Source: Galdieria partita (lineage: Eukaryota; Rhodophyta; Bangiophyceae; Galdieriales; Galdieriaceae). Taken from it: a stretch of 64,000 nucleotides of DNA. Below, in pieces: positions 11,891 through 24,297 of this stretch. The notes beneath the pieces were generated by a model. The model was not told the origin of the DNA, ran no database searches, and saw nothing but the letters and a program-made list of their open reading frames with translations. How positions within the stretch are numbered: position 1 is the first letter of the stretch; every line of letters begins with the position of its first letter. The position numbers were made by a program, and so were the translations under genes. The DNA lies in contig BQMJ01000018.1 in the NCBI GenBank assembly GCA_025991245.1, positions 1 to 64,000 on the forward strand, in the 5' to 3' direction.

Positions 11891-14400
11891 CCACTGTTTA
11901 ATGCTTTAGGTATTATTGTCGAAATTTATCGTTTTGCTTTGAGGCAGTATCATTCCATTGAAGCGGAATTATTTTACTTTCACTGAATCTTGAATCTTTA
12001 AGCATCACAATGCTACTCTCCAACAAAATGAATTGAGTTAATACGCAGCTTCTTTCTTGCTTCTATTCTATAATTGAATTGTTATTTTGATTCAAAACTC
12101 ATCTGTCTATGGTCACAATTCTACTATATTTGTATCCATTTAGGCAATTCTGTCAGACGAATTGGAGTCGAAACCCAATTCTTCTTTATAAGGATGTTTC
12201 AAATCCATTTTACATAGAAAAACGTTTTCAATTGTCGATTGCCAAATTCATTCAAGTTGAATCATTTTTGTAAGCTCCAAGTATAATATAATTATTTCCC
12301 GTTGATGACACTAAAATGGCTATGACGAAGATAATGATGGCTATTACACTGGTAGTCTTCTTGAATTCCTTAAAAAATGAACTTTGAGTTTTGGTTGAAA
12401 CATTTTAAGTCTCTTTTTATCTATTCTCAACAGGGTTCAACTTAAAATCACTTTGTCGGCTTTTCAATATGTACTCTTATAACTTCTTGTTCAATTTATT
12501 TTTTAAGAATGATTGAATTAGGAGAATCATTCGTCAGGTAGTCTATTTTGTTATATATTAGAAAGCAGTTGATTCTTCGTTCCTGTTTTCTGTAGTACTA
12601 CTGTCTTTCTCCCTTCTGTGTTTAGAAATAAAGTTGGACTATAGTTTGAATTCCATTCTTTCTCAGTAGCTTCTCCTTGTATAGTATGATGAAATCTATC
12701 GTGCAATTTCTTGGTTTTTTCCGTTGTTACTTTTTGCAATTTTTCACTATTCGAGGAATACAAATGAATGTATTCTCTTTCTGTTCCATATTCTCTTACA
12801 CACTGATAGAGTTTCAAAGTTTTGCTAAAAAAAGTTTCAAGACGAGAAATGTTTCAATGACACGTGAAATAGAATGAAAAATAACAGTTAAATGTTTACC
12901 TTTTGAGTATACAAAGTCCTAAAAACCAACAACTTTCTTTAGAATTCTTGATCTTCCGAGCAAAATTCATCAATCCATAGAATAATTCAGGAAATTCTCT
13001 TTGAGTAGTAGCTGATTGAAATAGTTATATTCCCCTTTCCTTCACCATGCATATTTCTTTGCAAACAATCTATAGATATCGTGAATATCGATAAAGGGAA
13101 CCAAATGAAAAAATAGAACTTGTGTGATTGACAAAACTCAATGAATTGTGTTGGCAAATTCGGATTCAAACTATTTCCCAAAACAGCTTTAGAATGTGGA
13201 ATGTTCATCAAATTGGATATATCTTTGAAACAATCTTTTTTATTTCATCTCATTCACTCAATCCTTTACTAGACAACTTGTTTCGAATACAATATTTTTC
13301 AAGATCTCTGCACTTTGTCAATTCAACATACACTAGTCTACTTTATTGTAGTATTCAAGGTTTGTTCTCGTAGCGAATATTTCTTCCTTTGCTTTAGTTT
13401 TCAAAATACTTTGGACATTTATCAAACGATCTACTTAATTTGCTATAATGTTTTCGCTAACCTCAGTAAAATAAATCTTTCCACAAGTATGTATATACAA
13501 CTTGTTCAGGTTAAAAGGTGCCGATAATCACTACTACAAAATTATCCTCTTTTACACTATTCTCATCTAAAGAACCAAGAATGTGCAAAGCTATGGTAGT
13601 TGTTTCCAAACAATCTCCCTTTATCGATCGTAATCAACCTCTCCCTTCACAATGTTTCTGCAGATAAATCTCTTTTGAACTCTGACGTTGAGAAATCAAC
13701 CACAAGGTTCAAACCTAGTGGCTACAAAGTTACGGCCAAAATAACCCATGTTTAAACAGTATCCAAAAAAAGAAAAACTTTCTAGTCTATTCTCAAGATG
13801 TTTCTCGTTGAAACTCAAAAAAGTTTTCATAAACAGACTTTATCCACTTTGAAGCAGGTTGCATAACACAACTATTTAGCTCCTGTTCTCAACCAATAAG
13901 TTCTAATGAAAGAACGTTTGGAAGAGCTTAGAAAGGAGGTGGTATGAAAGGATGCCTTTAAAAGGTACAAACTATATCGTTTCTTGTATACTTGTAGAGA
14001 AATTTCCAAAAGAACCTTGCACTAGAGAGTTAAAAGACTGTTGATGCTCTATTCTTTTTGTGTTAGGGAGTTGTATCGTTGGAATTCAGTTACAGACTTT
14101 CCACTGTTGTACCTGATAATTCAGAATTCGTGAAAGTAACGAGAAAAAAACTGGAGAGTTAATAGAATTGGATTTGACTTGTTGTTGACAGGGAGTTTTT
14201 CTTTGATCTCACAAGCCCAAACAGAACACGTTGAGTTTTAAGATGGTTAGCTTCCAAATTGTTTGAATTGTAAACACTTGGTTAACGTTTTGTGAATCAA
14301 ACGTTTTCAACAATTCCATCTATACTTGTGGTTGGGTGAAATACGGACTCCAAAAGAGTGCTGATTACAGTTGTCAAGAAGGGAGTTTGTCCCATACCCT
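11891..14400. other. Gene-free stretch
   Basis: Apart from the dispersed repeat at 12412-12610, I see no gene, RNA gene or ordered repeat here. Small frames of up to about 90 codons on both strands overlap one another, have no shared splice sites and show no known motif. Base composition resembles the rest of the subtelomere. Confidence 0.5.
12412..12610. repeat. Dispersed subtelomeric repeat, copy B
   Basis: Same-orientation partner of 5690-5895, 6.7 kb further from the telomere. The order and spacing of the three best conserved blocks are retained, while the sequence between them has diverged strongly. Its presence on the far side of the 10.8-11.9 kb duplication indicates that pieces of subtelomeric module were scattered over at least 12 kb of this end. 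Confidence 0.7.
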
Positions 14401-14409
14401 AGAGTGGGT

Positions 14410-14900
14410 TGATGTATAGTCGTAACGCTATCATAGAAGACGTTAGGGAGGAATATGAATCAATCCTTGTGTTGTTGAATGTACTGGTAAAACTCTGTGA
14501 AACAGGTATCAAAAAATCCTAGACATATGGACGGGAACTGGTACTAGCAACTTTGACTGAGATTTTCTGGAAGATGTACTTTGAAGCAGACGGTGACTTT
14601 AGCAAAGTCAACGATAGTATATAGTGGCACAAAATTCAGCAGTCAACAACCGACCATCCTGAAAGGATTCCAAGAATAGATAAGCCCAAGTGAGTTGTAC
14701 AGTCGTTGCTTCCAAAGATAAAATCTTGTTTGCTCTAACGAAACTTGTAGAATGCTACAAGAGAAGAAAGCAACAGCAACTCAATGAGATACTTTCAAAG
14801 TATACAAAGTATTTTAGCAAGACACGAAGCAAGATTTCAAGTTACCAAGTCGACTTGAATTTCCATTCTCATTATCTCACATTTACTCTGAAAACATAAG
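14410..14900 (+). pseudogene. Decayed coding remnant, family unknown
   Basis: Plus-strand reading here gives protein-like stretches: a charged, leucine-rich segment from about 14412, a segment containing ATLTEIFWKMYF, and a 69-codon frame (14690-14899) rich in Lys, Gln and Tyr. They resemble coding DNA that is no longer intact and lie on the same strand as the NTPase fossil that begins 0.9 kb downstream. They may belong to the same old gene or to another member of a subtelomeric family. No family is assigned. Confidence 0.25.
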
Positions 14901-15825
14901 ATCTAAAACAATTTTGTTAGAAACTTCACTGTCACGACAAAACGAAAATTCTGACAGTGTCCAAAAATATTTCAAAACATAAAGCCAAACCTACTTGTTC
15001 AGCCTTTGAAATTGGTTTCCCAAAGGAGGAGAAGTAAATGTTTCAATACTCATCCTCTTAGCTCAGAATAATGAACATCATACTAGCGATAACTTTCGAA
15101 TGAGACATTTCTCTTGCAGCAAGTAACGAAAGTTGCAATCTCTGATAAATTGGTATGTTCCATTGCTTCTTTCATAAAGTGATAGAAAATTTCGAACTAA
15201 ACCATAGTCTTTACACGATGTCACTTTGCGTAATTGATGTAATTTGTGTTTATCGTTCCCACATAGTCAAAAATATGCGATTAGATAAGACAAATTGTCA
15301 GTCTTGAAAGGAAAAATCGAGTTGAATTGAATCTCTCTCTTGTCTATATTGAAAAGTAATCTTTGATAGCTGCCACTGTGAAGATTATTCTGTAGACAAT
15401 TGAGCTAATCTAATCCAGTGGAGTTCCACATAGTCTGTTTCGTAGATAAGAGACACAAAGAGTGGAGCAACTGAAACAGGAAGAGTTGAAAACAAGTGTC
15501 ACAGTATCCAGATTTCTCTAAACGAATGTACTGTTGATTTTAGTTGATCTTTCAAGTCATTGAAAGAAATTATGCTTTCATAAAATATTTTTCGCAAGGT
15601 TGAAACCACTTCAAATATTCTTTCTGTAGGCAGCTCTATCTCAATGTTCCATAGGAAACAAAGAAATACTAGATTTCTTGTTTGAATTCAAATGTGTTAC
15701 TTATTATTTGGAACTATATACAGCACCATAAATTGTAAAATTTGTACAACTGCACAATTTGTTTTTGGGTTGTTGATTGTTTGGCTAGCCGTCTCAAAGG
15801 ATGACTAGTGAAACTTCTTTAGATA
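14901..15825. other. Stretch without a visible gene
   Basis: I see no reading frame, repeat or RNA gene that can be supported between the remnant ending near 14900 and the NTPase fossil starting near 15830. It may include eroded upstream parts of that fossil. Confidence 0.4.
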
Positions 15826-15829
15826 TGTC

Positions 15830-17810
15830 CGGAGAGTCTGTTTGATACGAAGAAATATTTCAAGATGGTCTAAAAATTGACGAAAGGTTTAGCAATGTTT
15901 GGTTGACAAACTTGCCTGATCTTGAGCAAGAATGTGAACTCATATCTGTTGCCTCAGTAATTGGAGAGAAGGTACAAGTTGGAGGAAAATTCTTCGAAGT
16001 TGGGAAAGAAACGTTTAGTGACATAGCGCAGTTTCTTGTTCCCAAGAAGTTTCCCAAAGATTTCCCGGTGGAAAAAAGAGCTGGGAAAATCTCTAGAATC
16101 TTTCTGAGAGGAGGGTTTATCAAGAGGTGCAATAGACACATTGAAAGTCTTGATGCAAAAGGTTGCATTCTTCCACCCCAGCAGATAATAGTTTCTGCAG
16201 CTAGTGGTCTAGGAAAGAGCGTAGAGCTCTATATGGCCGCTGTGTTTTCAAGGCACTGCAGGATTCCCCTGCAGTATATTGGAAACGCAGCGGCGTGGTT
16301 GAAGAACATTAGCAACATCTCTCAAATGGTTTCACGTTACTTGAAAATGTTGCTTTTTATGAATGCAGATATCGTAGATGGCTTACCAGAATTCATTTCA
16401 TCTCGATATAGTTTTTTGAATGGCGCTCCCCTTAAAGATGTCATTTATTTTGTCATAAAAGAGAAAAAAAATATCTCTTTCTTCAGAAATTCGTGATACC
16501 ATGATGCTGCTTGCACCGCGCAATATGTTGATAGTAGATGAACATAATGCGTTGTGGAGCGAGTTTGGCAATAAAACAAACACGTGGCCAAATTTCTTTC
16601 GCCTTTATACCAAATTGGCAATGATGAATACAGTAAGTAATGGCTTTTTCTTTTTTTATAATGACTTTTTCATTTACTTGAGTAGCCTTATTGTGGAGTT
16701 CTTATTGCAGGTTCACAGCATCATCAATTTGAAGATAATTTGCCTAGTGGTTCTGGAAATATCAAACACTATTTGGAGCCTCTAAGTTTCAAAGAGTTTG
16801 ACTTGTGGCAAGATTTACCTGATTATCCACCCATGCTTCGCCAACATTCAGACGAAATGGTCGAACTTACTGAGTTGGTGCCTAGAATGATTGCCAAAAT
16901 GGTAACTTTGGCCAACGATCTTCCTGATGCTAGTTTTGAGTATTTAAAGGCTGAACTCACCTCGTATTTATATTCTGAAATGACAAGAAGCCACAATGAC
17001 TATCTCGATGGACTTTGTTCTGAAAGAGAAAAGAGCGTATTTGATTCTATGCTTTATAGGCTATTGATGAATAGGAATAAACCCAATATTACAGTGGCAG
17101 ATGGGGCTGTAATAGTTGGGTTCGGTTGGTTGGAGATGAATTTGATCCTCCAATGAAAAAGTTTACTCATTCCTGTTGGATATTACCGGAAGAACGAGAT
17201 CCTCGATTTGACTATATTTTTGTGGATATTGTGAATTCTCAATGGCATATATACTCTTTTTCAAGTATCTATATCTTCATTTTACAGCCATAATCGTGAC
17301 TCTGCTGCGATCGAAAACTCCTTTTTGCCACTTTCTTTCAAGAAAGTGGGATGGAAGACTTCAGAATCGGCCAATTTATCCACTAATAGGTCAAAGAGCA
17401 AACAAGGATCAATGGCAAGTTCCCAAAGTGGCCAAAGACGTAATAAGAAGAGGAGACGAGTGAGAGTAACAGATAAGCCTCAGTTACTACACTTAATTGG
17501 TTTGATTTTGAATGAAGAGTTTGCCATCACGTTAGAAGAAGATGATTCTGGAAGGATTGTAGATTTTCGTTTGTTGGATTCCAAAGGTGTTGATTGGCGA
17601 CACTGCATAAGTATTGTTTATGTTACTCCATTACCATTTAAGGAGGCCAGAGGTAGTTTATCAGTACCAGACTATATGGAGTTTCTTTGTAGTGAAGGAA
17701 TCCCTGAAAGCTTTTGAGCTATATTGGAAGAACCAAAGTGATATTGTGCGACCATTGGATGAGAGCAGGATTGTGTCAAATTTTATAATCTACCAAAGGT
17801 TAGGATAGCT
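15830..17810 (+). pseudogene. Broken subtelomeric P-loop NTPase gene, Crinkler/RHS-like
   Basis: Fossil of a P-loop NTPase gene. Visible parts in order are an N-terminal region, a Walker A motif (ASGLGKS, near 16200), a Walker B segment (LIVDEHNALW, near 16530), a segment like sensor/arm regions of this class (near 16735-16800, followed by LTELVPRMI), and a C-terminal part with a basic cluster (RRNKKRRR, near 17430). Walker B of the form hhhDExN plus a downstream VPRMI-type block recalls the NTPases of Crinkler/RHS effectors; archaeal-type STAND ATPases, known to be expanded in Galdieria, are the alternative. The gene is broken in several places and does not look functional. Long surviving frames suggest fairly recent decay. 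Its subtelomeric position fits a fast-turnover family. Confidence 0.6.
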
Positions 17811-18179
17811 GTACGGTTTGAGTGTCGAGTCTTCTGAAATAGCAAGTGTTTGGGTAATGTTTCATATGAAGAGAATATGAGGCCAAAGTTATGGACAACA
17901 AGACTGTTTTTTGTGATCCAAAAAGTTTTTTGATGATTGAGCATTATCCTGTAATGGATAATCTAATGATTCCGAATGGAGACATCATGAACAACTTTGC
18001 TTATTATCCTTTTTCAGATTAAAAACCAAGACGTATCTTTGGGAGGTTGTGTGTATGTGATTCAACCAACTGTACATAACTTTCATTTGTATCAGATTGC
18101 TTCTTCAAACTAGAGACGCCAAATAATTATTGCGAAACAAGTCATCTCTCAGTATTTTACCCCCCAAAAAGTGTTTGAA

Positions 18180-19450
18180 CTGTTCTTGTTTTGCAACAGT
18201 TGGAGCAAATCCAAAAAATGCAAGTCGGTTCTAATCGTATCTCAAGAGTTAAACATTTTGTACATATATCCAATTCCTTTTCTTGGCTATTAGAAATTTC
18301 AAGTTTTTTCCATGGACGATATGATTGGATGCGCGATTTTCAAAAGTTGATTCGAATTTACACAAAGACAATTCTGATACCTGGCCATTCACTTTCTGCA
18401 ACTGTTCGTTTTCTTGTATTCTAGGCGCATGAATGGTTTGCTGTTGAGGAGCAAACTGTTCTGTTTCTTCTACCTATTGAAATGTGCAATCCATCTTTGT
18501 CTAGTTTTTATTCTTGCTACTGTGGTCAGTCCATTTTGACAGACACATCAAAACATTGCTCGTTAGGTGCCATCTTTCTCGTAAAGGATTCCGCTTGAAT
18601 CAACATATTCGATGACATTGCTTCCATTTTGTTTGTCTTTAAAGCATTGGTAGAAGTAAATCTAGTAAAGTATCGAAATAATTATTGACACTTGTTGTTG
18701 GTAAGGCAGAAGGGAAAAAGGATTTGTGTTGTATCACCGTGGAATCGGAAAGGATATCAACAACGATGATAAAAGTTGAATGGATCTTGTGAGGAATACA
18801 TATATACGTAGAGCTATAGTTCCTTAAGAAAATCTGCTTGGTTGTTAAAAGTCTTGAAGACTGACAAGGAAAGTTTGAAGAATCACAAGACATCACAACT
18901 AGATGAGAAACCTGATCTAAATACTTTGGTGCCATGTGCTCCTATCATGGAACCTCACAACAGATGGATATCGCTCTCCTATTGACTCAATTATTGGATG
19001 AAAAGTTACATGGGGACTTTGTAGCTCAAGATGAGTCTTTGGAAAGCGACATAAACCATTCTATGGTTGGAGAATAAACAAGTAGAAATATTATCATCTC
19101 TATGGTCCAGTATACTATATATGTAGAATAACCATATATCAGGTACAAACCATACAGCCTGCCCAGTGATTTGTGGAGTGTCACAAAAGATATACGATCA
19201 ATAGGAGCTTCAATACCTTTGCAAAAGATGCAGTTTTAGTCTCTTCTTTACGTCGACTTGAAAATCTCAAGCCGACCTATACAATCGAGAGAGAAATCTT
19301 CAGTGGGCAAGTCATCCTGTCCATCCCCAGACCCATGAGATGACAAAGGTAACCCATTCTAGACGGAACGTAACGTGATGAACAAGTTTCACAAGTAGAA
19401 CTTGGTATAGAGAAAATACGGGACTCCGCTGGTAAGTATTGAACAAGAAA
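18180..19450 (+). pseudogene. Decayed coding stretch, family unknown
   Basis: Several plus-strand segments look like former protein sequence: 18191-18424 (Phe/Ser-rich), 18427-18595 with four cysteines in a short span (C..YSCYCG..HC), a segment near 18650-18790, and one near 19205-19330 (basic, ending SIPRPMR). They are separated and not openable as one gene. They lie just downstream of the NTPase fossil, so they may be its C-terminal domain or a neighbouring family member. Function is not assigned. Immediately to the right the first intact gene, NOC1, ends at 19629. Confidence 0.3.
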
Positions 19451-19628
19451 ATCTTTCGTAGAGAATACAAATTGGCTCTATTTGTAAAGACTAAACTATC
19501 AGATTTCGTCATAAAAAAGCAACTGCTCCAGCATAGGAAGAATTTCTCGCTAAATATAAAGAATGACAACTTAATGCTCCAACAATGCCATAATGAGAAG
19601 AATGAAAAGGATATCATTCTTCCCTCTT

Positions 19629-22538
19629 TTAAAGTCTATATTCTTCAGCCGGTGCAAACACGCCATGTCTTTTCTGTTTCTTGTATCGTTTTTGATAGTT
19701 TGGAAATTTTTCAGATGCGCAACCAACGTCTTCTTCTAAAGGTTCCTCAGTCAAAGAATGGACCTCTGTAGCAATAGCATCGTCTTTTTCCTCATCCTCC
19801 TATACATAACAATATTAAACAATGCATATGGGACTGAACAAAAACTTGCATTTTCTACTAGACTCATCTCATTCAAATCTTCCATGTCTAAAACGTTTCC
19901 AAATTTGCGTCGAATTTGCCGTTCAAACTCTTCATCCAAATTATCATCATCGCTATCTTCTTCTTTCATAATCCTACGCTTCCGTCTATCTTTTTTCTTG
20001 TCTCCTATTTCAGCTACAAAAGTCGACAAACTAAATTGGTCTTCTATAAACTATAGTTTTAGAGAAAAAAGTTTAGAAACATACATAAAAAAGAGGAGAG
20101 ATCCATAAAATACCTCATCAAAATTGTTCGATTTCAATATTTGTGAAGAACCTAAAATATTAACACTCTTCAAATTTTGAACCTATTTGAGGAAAAAAGA
20201 GTAGTTCAACAGAGCATTCTTACAGTAAATTCAAAAAACAAACCACTCCTGCTTTAGGTTTCTGCCGGCTAAATCTTTCCAAGAATGAACTTAGAGAAAA
20301 ATCTTTCAAAGCGTTTCCCGAATAGACTGGCGTTTCACAAAAATCCAGCATTTTTGAAGCAAACATCGCTACACTTGGGTGAAAATGGTGACTCAGCAGT
20401 TCAAGTTCCCAGAAACAAGACAAAGAGGCGTTTGCTTTCAGAGGATTCATAACATATCCATTATATTCTACAGACTTGTCATTGGAGCAGTCAGACACTG
20501 TGTTTGAGTGCTCTTCTCGTCCTAAAGAAAAGGTTCAGTAAGGTAGATATAACAACGGAAAAGAATCGAGCCTTGTTCTGGAAAACGTATCAAAGAGGAA
20601 AAAATCCCTTTCAGCTCTGATTGTGTGTTCTCTCGAAATACTGAAAGCAAACATGCTGCTGCAAAAGATGCATTACTTTCCAAAGCAACTTGAAATAATC
20701 TTTTAGTCACTGCACAAACACGGTCTACCTACATACAAATGAAAACCACTCAAAATATAAAAGTTAGCAATTATTTACCACATTGTCACATTTCAAACAA
20801 TCAGAAACCACTTTGAGAAAACGTTCCTGTTTCTGGACACTCAGATGCAACGAATCGAATATTCTTTGATACAACACTTTTCCATAACCCTCCAAACCTT
20901 TAATATCTGTCTAACGAGTCGTCACTATTGATGGACAACCGAGAATTCACTCTATGCGAAATACCTTTCTCAGCATGAAAAGAAGCTCCACTGCTGCAAG
21001 CCAATCGCCATCGGCATCAGATTTTGCTATCTGTTTTCATGAAGAAAATAACAACTAAGGAAAAACTAAAAAACGAAAATATATACCTGAAAAACGGATC
21101 TTAACTCAGACTTCAATTTATCATCCAATTCTTGCTCCTCTAAAAACAAAATGCATCGTTTTATACCTAAACAACTTCAACAATACCGACATAGTTGAGA
21201 TCCGAGACTCGCTTGCCCTGCAAAACATATGAAATTGGTTTGCTGAAACTCTCTGAAGTTGCATCTTTCCGTTCCTTCTTCTTTTCCCGAACAAACTGAT
21301 GAAAATGAGAAAGATAAAATTTCAATAAACTTTGAAGAAAATTTGGTTCTTCTCTAGAAATTAAATTTTTCAGTATACTCGATACAAGGATTGTTTCTCA
21401 ATCTTACTTGCTAGTAAAATGCAACAAAGATAGGAAGTTTAGCGCATATTGCTTGGCACGAAGTGGCAGATTTGGTCGAACACAAAATTGCATAACCTCC
21501 CTTTGCAAATTAAATATGGTGAGTTGATAAATACTCCAACAAATATTGAACCTACTTTGCAATAAAACTTTTCATATGTGGATGTCGAAACAATATCTGA
21601 TGCAAAAAATAACCACTTTTAGAAGCTATAGTTTTACTAGGATCGCCCATTTTGTTAATTATCAAAGCAAGAAGAAAACGTTCTCCTTCTGGTTTTCTTT
21701 CAATAAGCTCCCTCGCAAGCTTCAACTGATATTATTTTCAGTTCATATCTCCAAGATATAAATAAATGGGCTTACAGCCATATTTCGAGGGTACTCTATA
21801 GGATCCTGTGACAGTTCTTCCAAACATAACAAATAACGTTGGTAAAATTCCTTCAAATGCTACAACAGAGAGAATGAAACATGGTAAAAAAATAGCATCT
21901 ATTACTCGAACTTACAGACTCAAACATAGCAAAAATAAGATGCCGCTTTGTAAGCGTATCAAAGTCGAAATTTCTCTGAGAAAAGTGAACGAGATATCTG
22001 TCCGGTAATAATACGTTTATGAACAAATCCTTTAATGCTGGAAATATCAATAATCTCACTCGTTTAGACTAGAACTTGGTGAGAATGCAATTGTACCAAC
22101 AGAATTCAATTCTGAAATACCTTTTTCTCCAGTTGTTCTATCAATCTGGCCAACTCCTTCAATTTGTACAGCGGTGCTTCTTCTATAAGCGTTACTAGAG
22201 CCCCAATCTAGTTAATTACATAAACAAGCTCAGCTTTTGAGAAAGAAATTTCCTTTGGAAAGTGGTCTTACTTGATCCCGTAAAGTTCCTGACTTTTGCA
22301 CAGATTTCAAGAAATCCTTAGGAATCCCGCTGCTTTGAAACCGCGTCTTCTTGTGGTATTTCACAGTAGCTTCTTCCAAAAGTTCTTTTGCGGCTTTTTT
22401 TAAATCCAATTGCTCTAAAAAATTCGTTCATCTTTGAGTTACGTTTGTTGCCGAAAACAGGCACATACTCCACGCATCTGTGGGATTTCCTTCGTAACTT
22501 GGTGCATCAATGTACCTAGCAAGCAAATCATTATCCAT
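19629..22538 (-). CDS. MAK21/NOC1-like ribosome biogenesis factor (CBF family)
   Basis: NOC1/Mak21 (human CEBPZ) works with NOC2 in export and maturation of pre-60S ribosomes in the nucleolus. The CBF signature is clear in the exon at 20498-20220: NPLKANASLSCFWELELL, then HHFHPSV and, further on, SSFLERFSRQKPK, matching the family pattern of a DP..anas..WEL..L..HFHPSV block and a DF....FL.RF...NPK block. Upstream exons encode helical repeats (IGALVTLIEEAP; LIFPALKDLF). The acidic-basic C-terminus ends FAPAEEYRL, as in family members. The start (MDNDLLARYI, ATG at 22538) was chosen because it splices in frame to the next exon. There are about a dozen exons with introns near 50-65 nt; inner borders are not all resolved. 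It diverges from the EH-domain gene with 138 bp between starts. Confidence 0.88.
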
Positions 22539-22676
22539 AAACTGGATAACATACACTAAACTCTACCATCGAGGTTCCTCTATCTCTTTCTCGATAACAA
22601 GCCGCCCAGGAATCTGTTTCCAACTACTCATCAGTCGTCCACTTGGTCACAATTTCATCCGTCATCGTCCAATAAT

Positions 22677-24297
22677 ATGTATCCTTCTTATTCAGGTGGT
22701 TGGAGTCAGCCGTATCCTTATTATAATACGGGTTATGGAGGATATCCTTATCACCATCAACCTTATGGCTATCCCCCTTCAACTGCACCTTCTCTTTCTC
22801 CTCCAGGGGCTTCTTTTTATGGTTACCAGTCAACAAGACCTTCGTTTTACCCGTCTCAGATGCCAAACTATCCATCACAGCAGCAAGGGAAACCTCTACC
22901 AGCTTTGACTTTTGATGGATTGAATAGTGAAAACTCTCATCAAATGCAACAAGTAGAGAAACAGAGTAGGTTTTTGTTTTTCTCAAGTTTCTTTTGGTTT
23001 CTCAAAGTGCGGAACAGGACTAGTTCAATTCGTGAAGCTTAGCGCGTTTGAGGAGTCCCGATATGAAGAGCTATGGACCAGAGCATCGAGAGGAGCACCA
23101 ACTTTGAAAGGAAAGCCTGCAAAGGACTTTTTCGAACACGCTGTGGGTGTTCAACGCTCGACTCTGAAGAAGATATGGTCTATCGCCGATGTTAACCATC
23201 GAGGAGAGCTAGATAGGCAAGACTTTTTTATAGCTTTGAGACTAATAGCCATTTCTCAAAGAGGCTCAGACCCTTCTGTATATAGTCTTCAGAGATTTGC
23301 TGGTATGCAGCTGATACCAGAATTTAAGTGGGAAACAGTAGCAGGAGAAATTGGTTCAGAAAGAGATACTCAACGAACAAGTCCTAAGACATCTAATACG
23401 ACGAAAGATGAATCTTCTTATAAAATAACGGAGGAACAAAAGGCTTATTATGATCAGACTTTTTCAGAGTTGGATTGGGCACATAGCAATTATATCTCTT
23501 TTTCGCAAGCAAATGACTACTTTTCACAGTCTGGTCTGGCAGATCATTTGATTCAGCGCATTTTAAAGCTTTCAGATATTTCTGCAGATGAAAGATTAGA
23601 CAAGCTTGAATTTCGTGTTGCAGCACATTTATTCTTATTAGCGAGTAATGGGGAGCAGCTTCCATCAGAACTTCCCTATAGTTTGGCATTGGAGCTTAAT
23701 GCACCTCTTCGACAAGCAAGTTCTCCCTCTGTGAAAGATAATCAAATGAATTACACAGCCTATGATGCAGAAACATTGCGTAGGCATCTTTCTGATGCAA
23801 AACTTGAAACCGACAAAGCAAAAAGAAAGATTCAAGAAATCCAAGAAAAATTGACAGGTTTACGCAGTGAGAAGAAAATTTTACAGGATCAAATCAAGTC
23901 TTACGACACTGAGATTCAACAGATTCGTTCCCAGATGAGCGATGTACAAGCGAATTACTATGTAGAAACTTCCTTTTTCCCAAATGAAATGGAGACTCGT
24001 CGAGTGGACCGAGAAGCTAATATGAATCCGAGCAATAAGAATATGACCTTTAACAAAGGGAAGCAACATTCTTCTGGACCTCCTAGTGACGATTTGCCTC
24101 CTCCACCTTCTTATGATGAAATTATTAATTCCGATCCTGTAATAGACTCTCGTGGAAAGTCAGAAATGAACAATCCTTCCAGGGTCTCTGCAGCCACACC
24201 AAGTCCACCAACTTCAGACAAATCTGGAAAAGGTGGTAACTTTTCAATATTTTCAAATGTTTTCTCTCGTCGTGCATCTGAGAAAAAAAATCAGTAA
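22677..24297 (+). CDS. EH-domain endocytic adaptor (EPS15/Pan1-like)
   Basis: Predicted 520 aa in two exons (22677-22965; 23024 or 23018-24297). The N-terminal 95 residues are Tyr/Pro/Ser-rich and low complexity. A first EH domain follows (about residues 100-195; KIWSIADVNHRGELDRQDF, an EF-hand-type loop), then a more divergent second EH domain (about 220-310; SELDWAHSNYISFSQ). A coiled coil covers about 330-400, and the tail is Pro-rich with a PPPSY motif. This order (EH domains, coiled coil, Pro/Ser tail) is that of EPS15, Ede1 and Pan1, adaptors that bind NPF peptides at clathrin-coated pits. Two AG acceptors six bases apart (TAG at 23023, CAG at 23017) both keep the frame. The exact orthologue is not settled. 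Confidence 0.85.

Noticed and set aside
13690-13730. tRNA-like TPsiC arm (GGTTCAAACC) near 13704
   Set aside because: I could not pair acceptor, D and anticodon arms around it.
15830-17810. Retroelement reading of the 15.8-17.8 kb fossil
   Set aside because: No reverse transcriptase, protease, integrase or long terminal repeats are visible; the Walker motifs point to an NTPase.
22510-22908. Plus-strand frame of 132 codons overlapping the EH-domain exon
   Set aside because: It is a shifted frame over the start of the EH-domain gene and the first exon of NOC1; His/Ile-rich without a motif.
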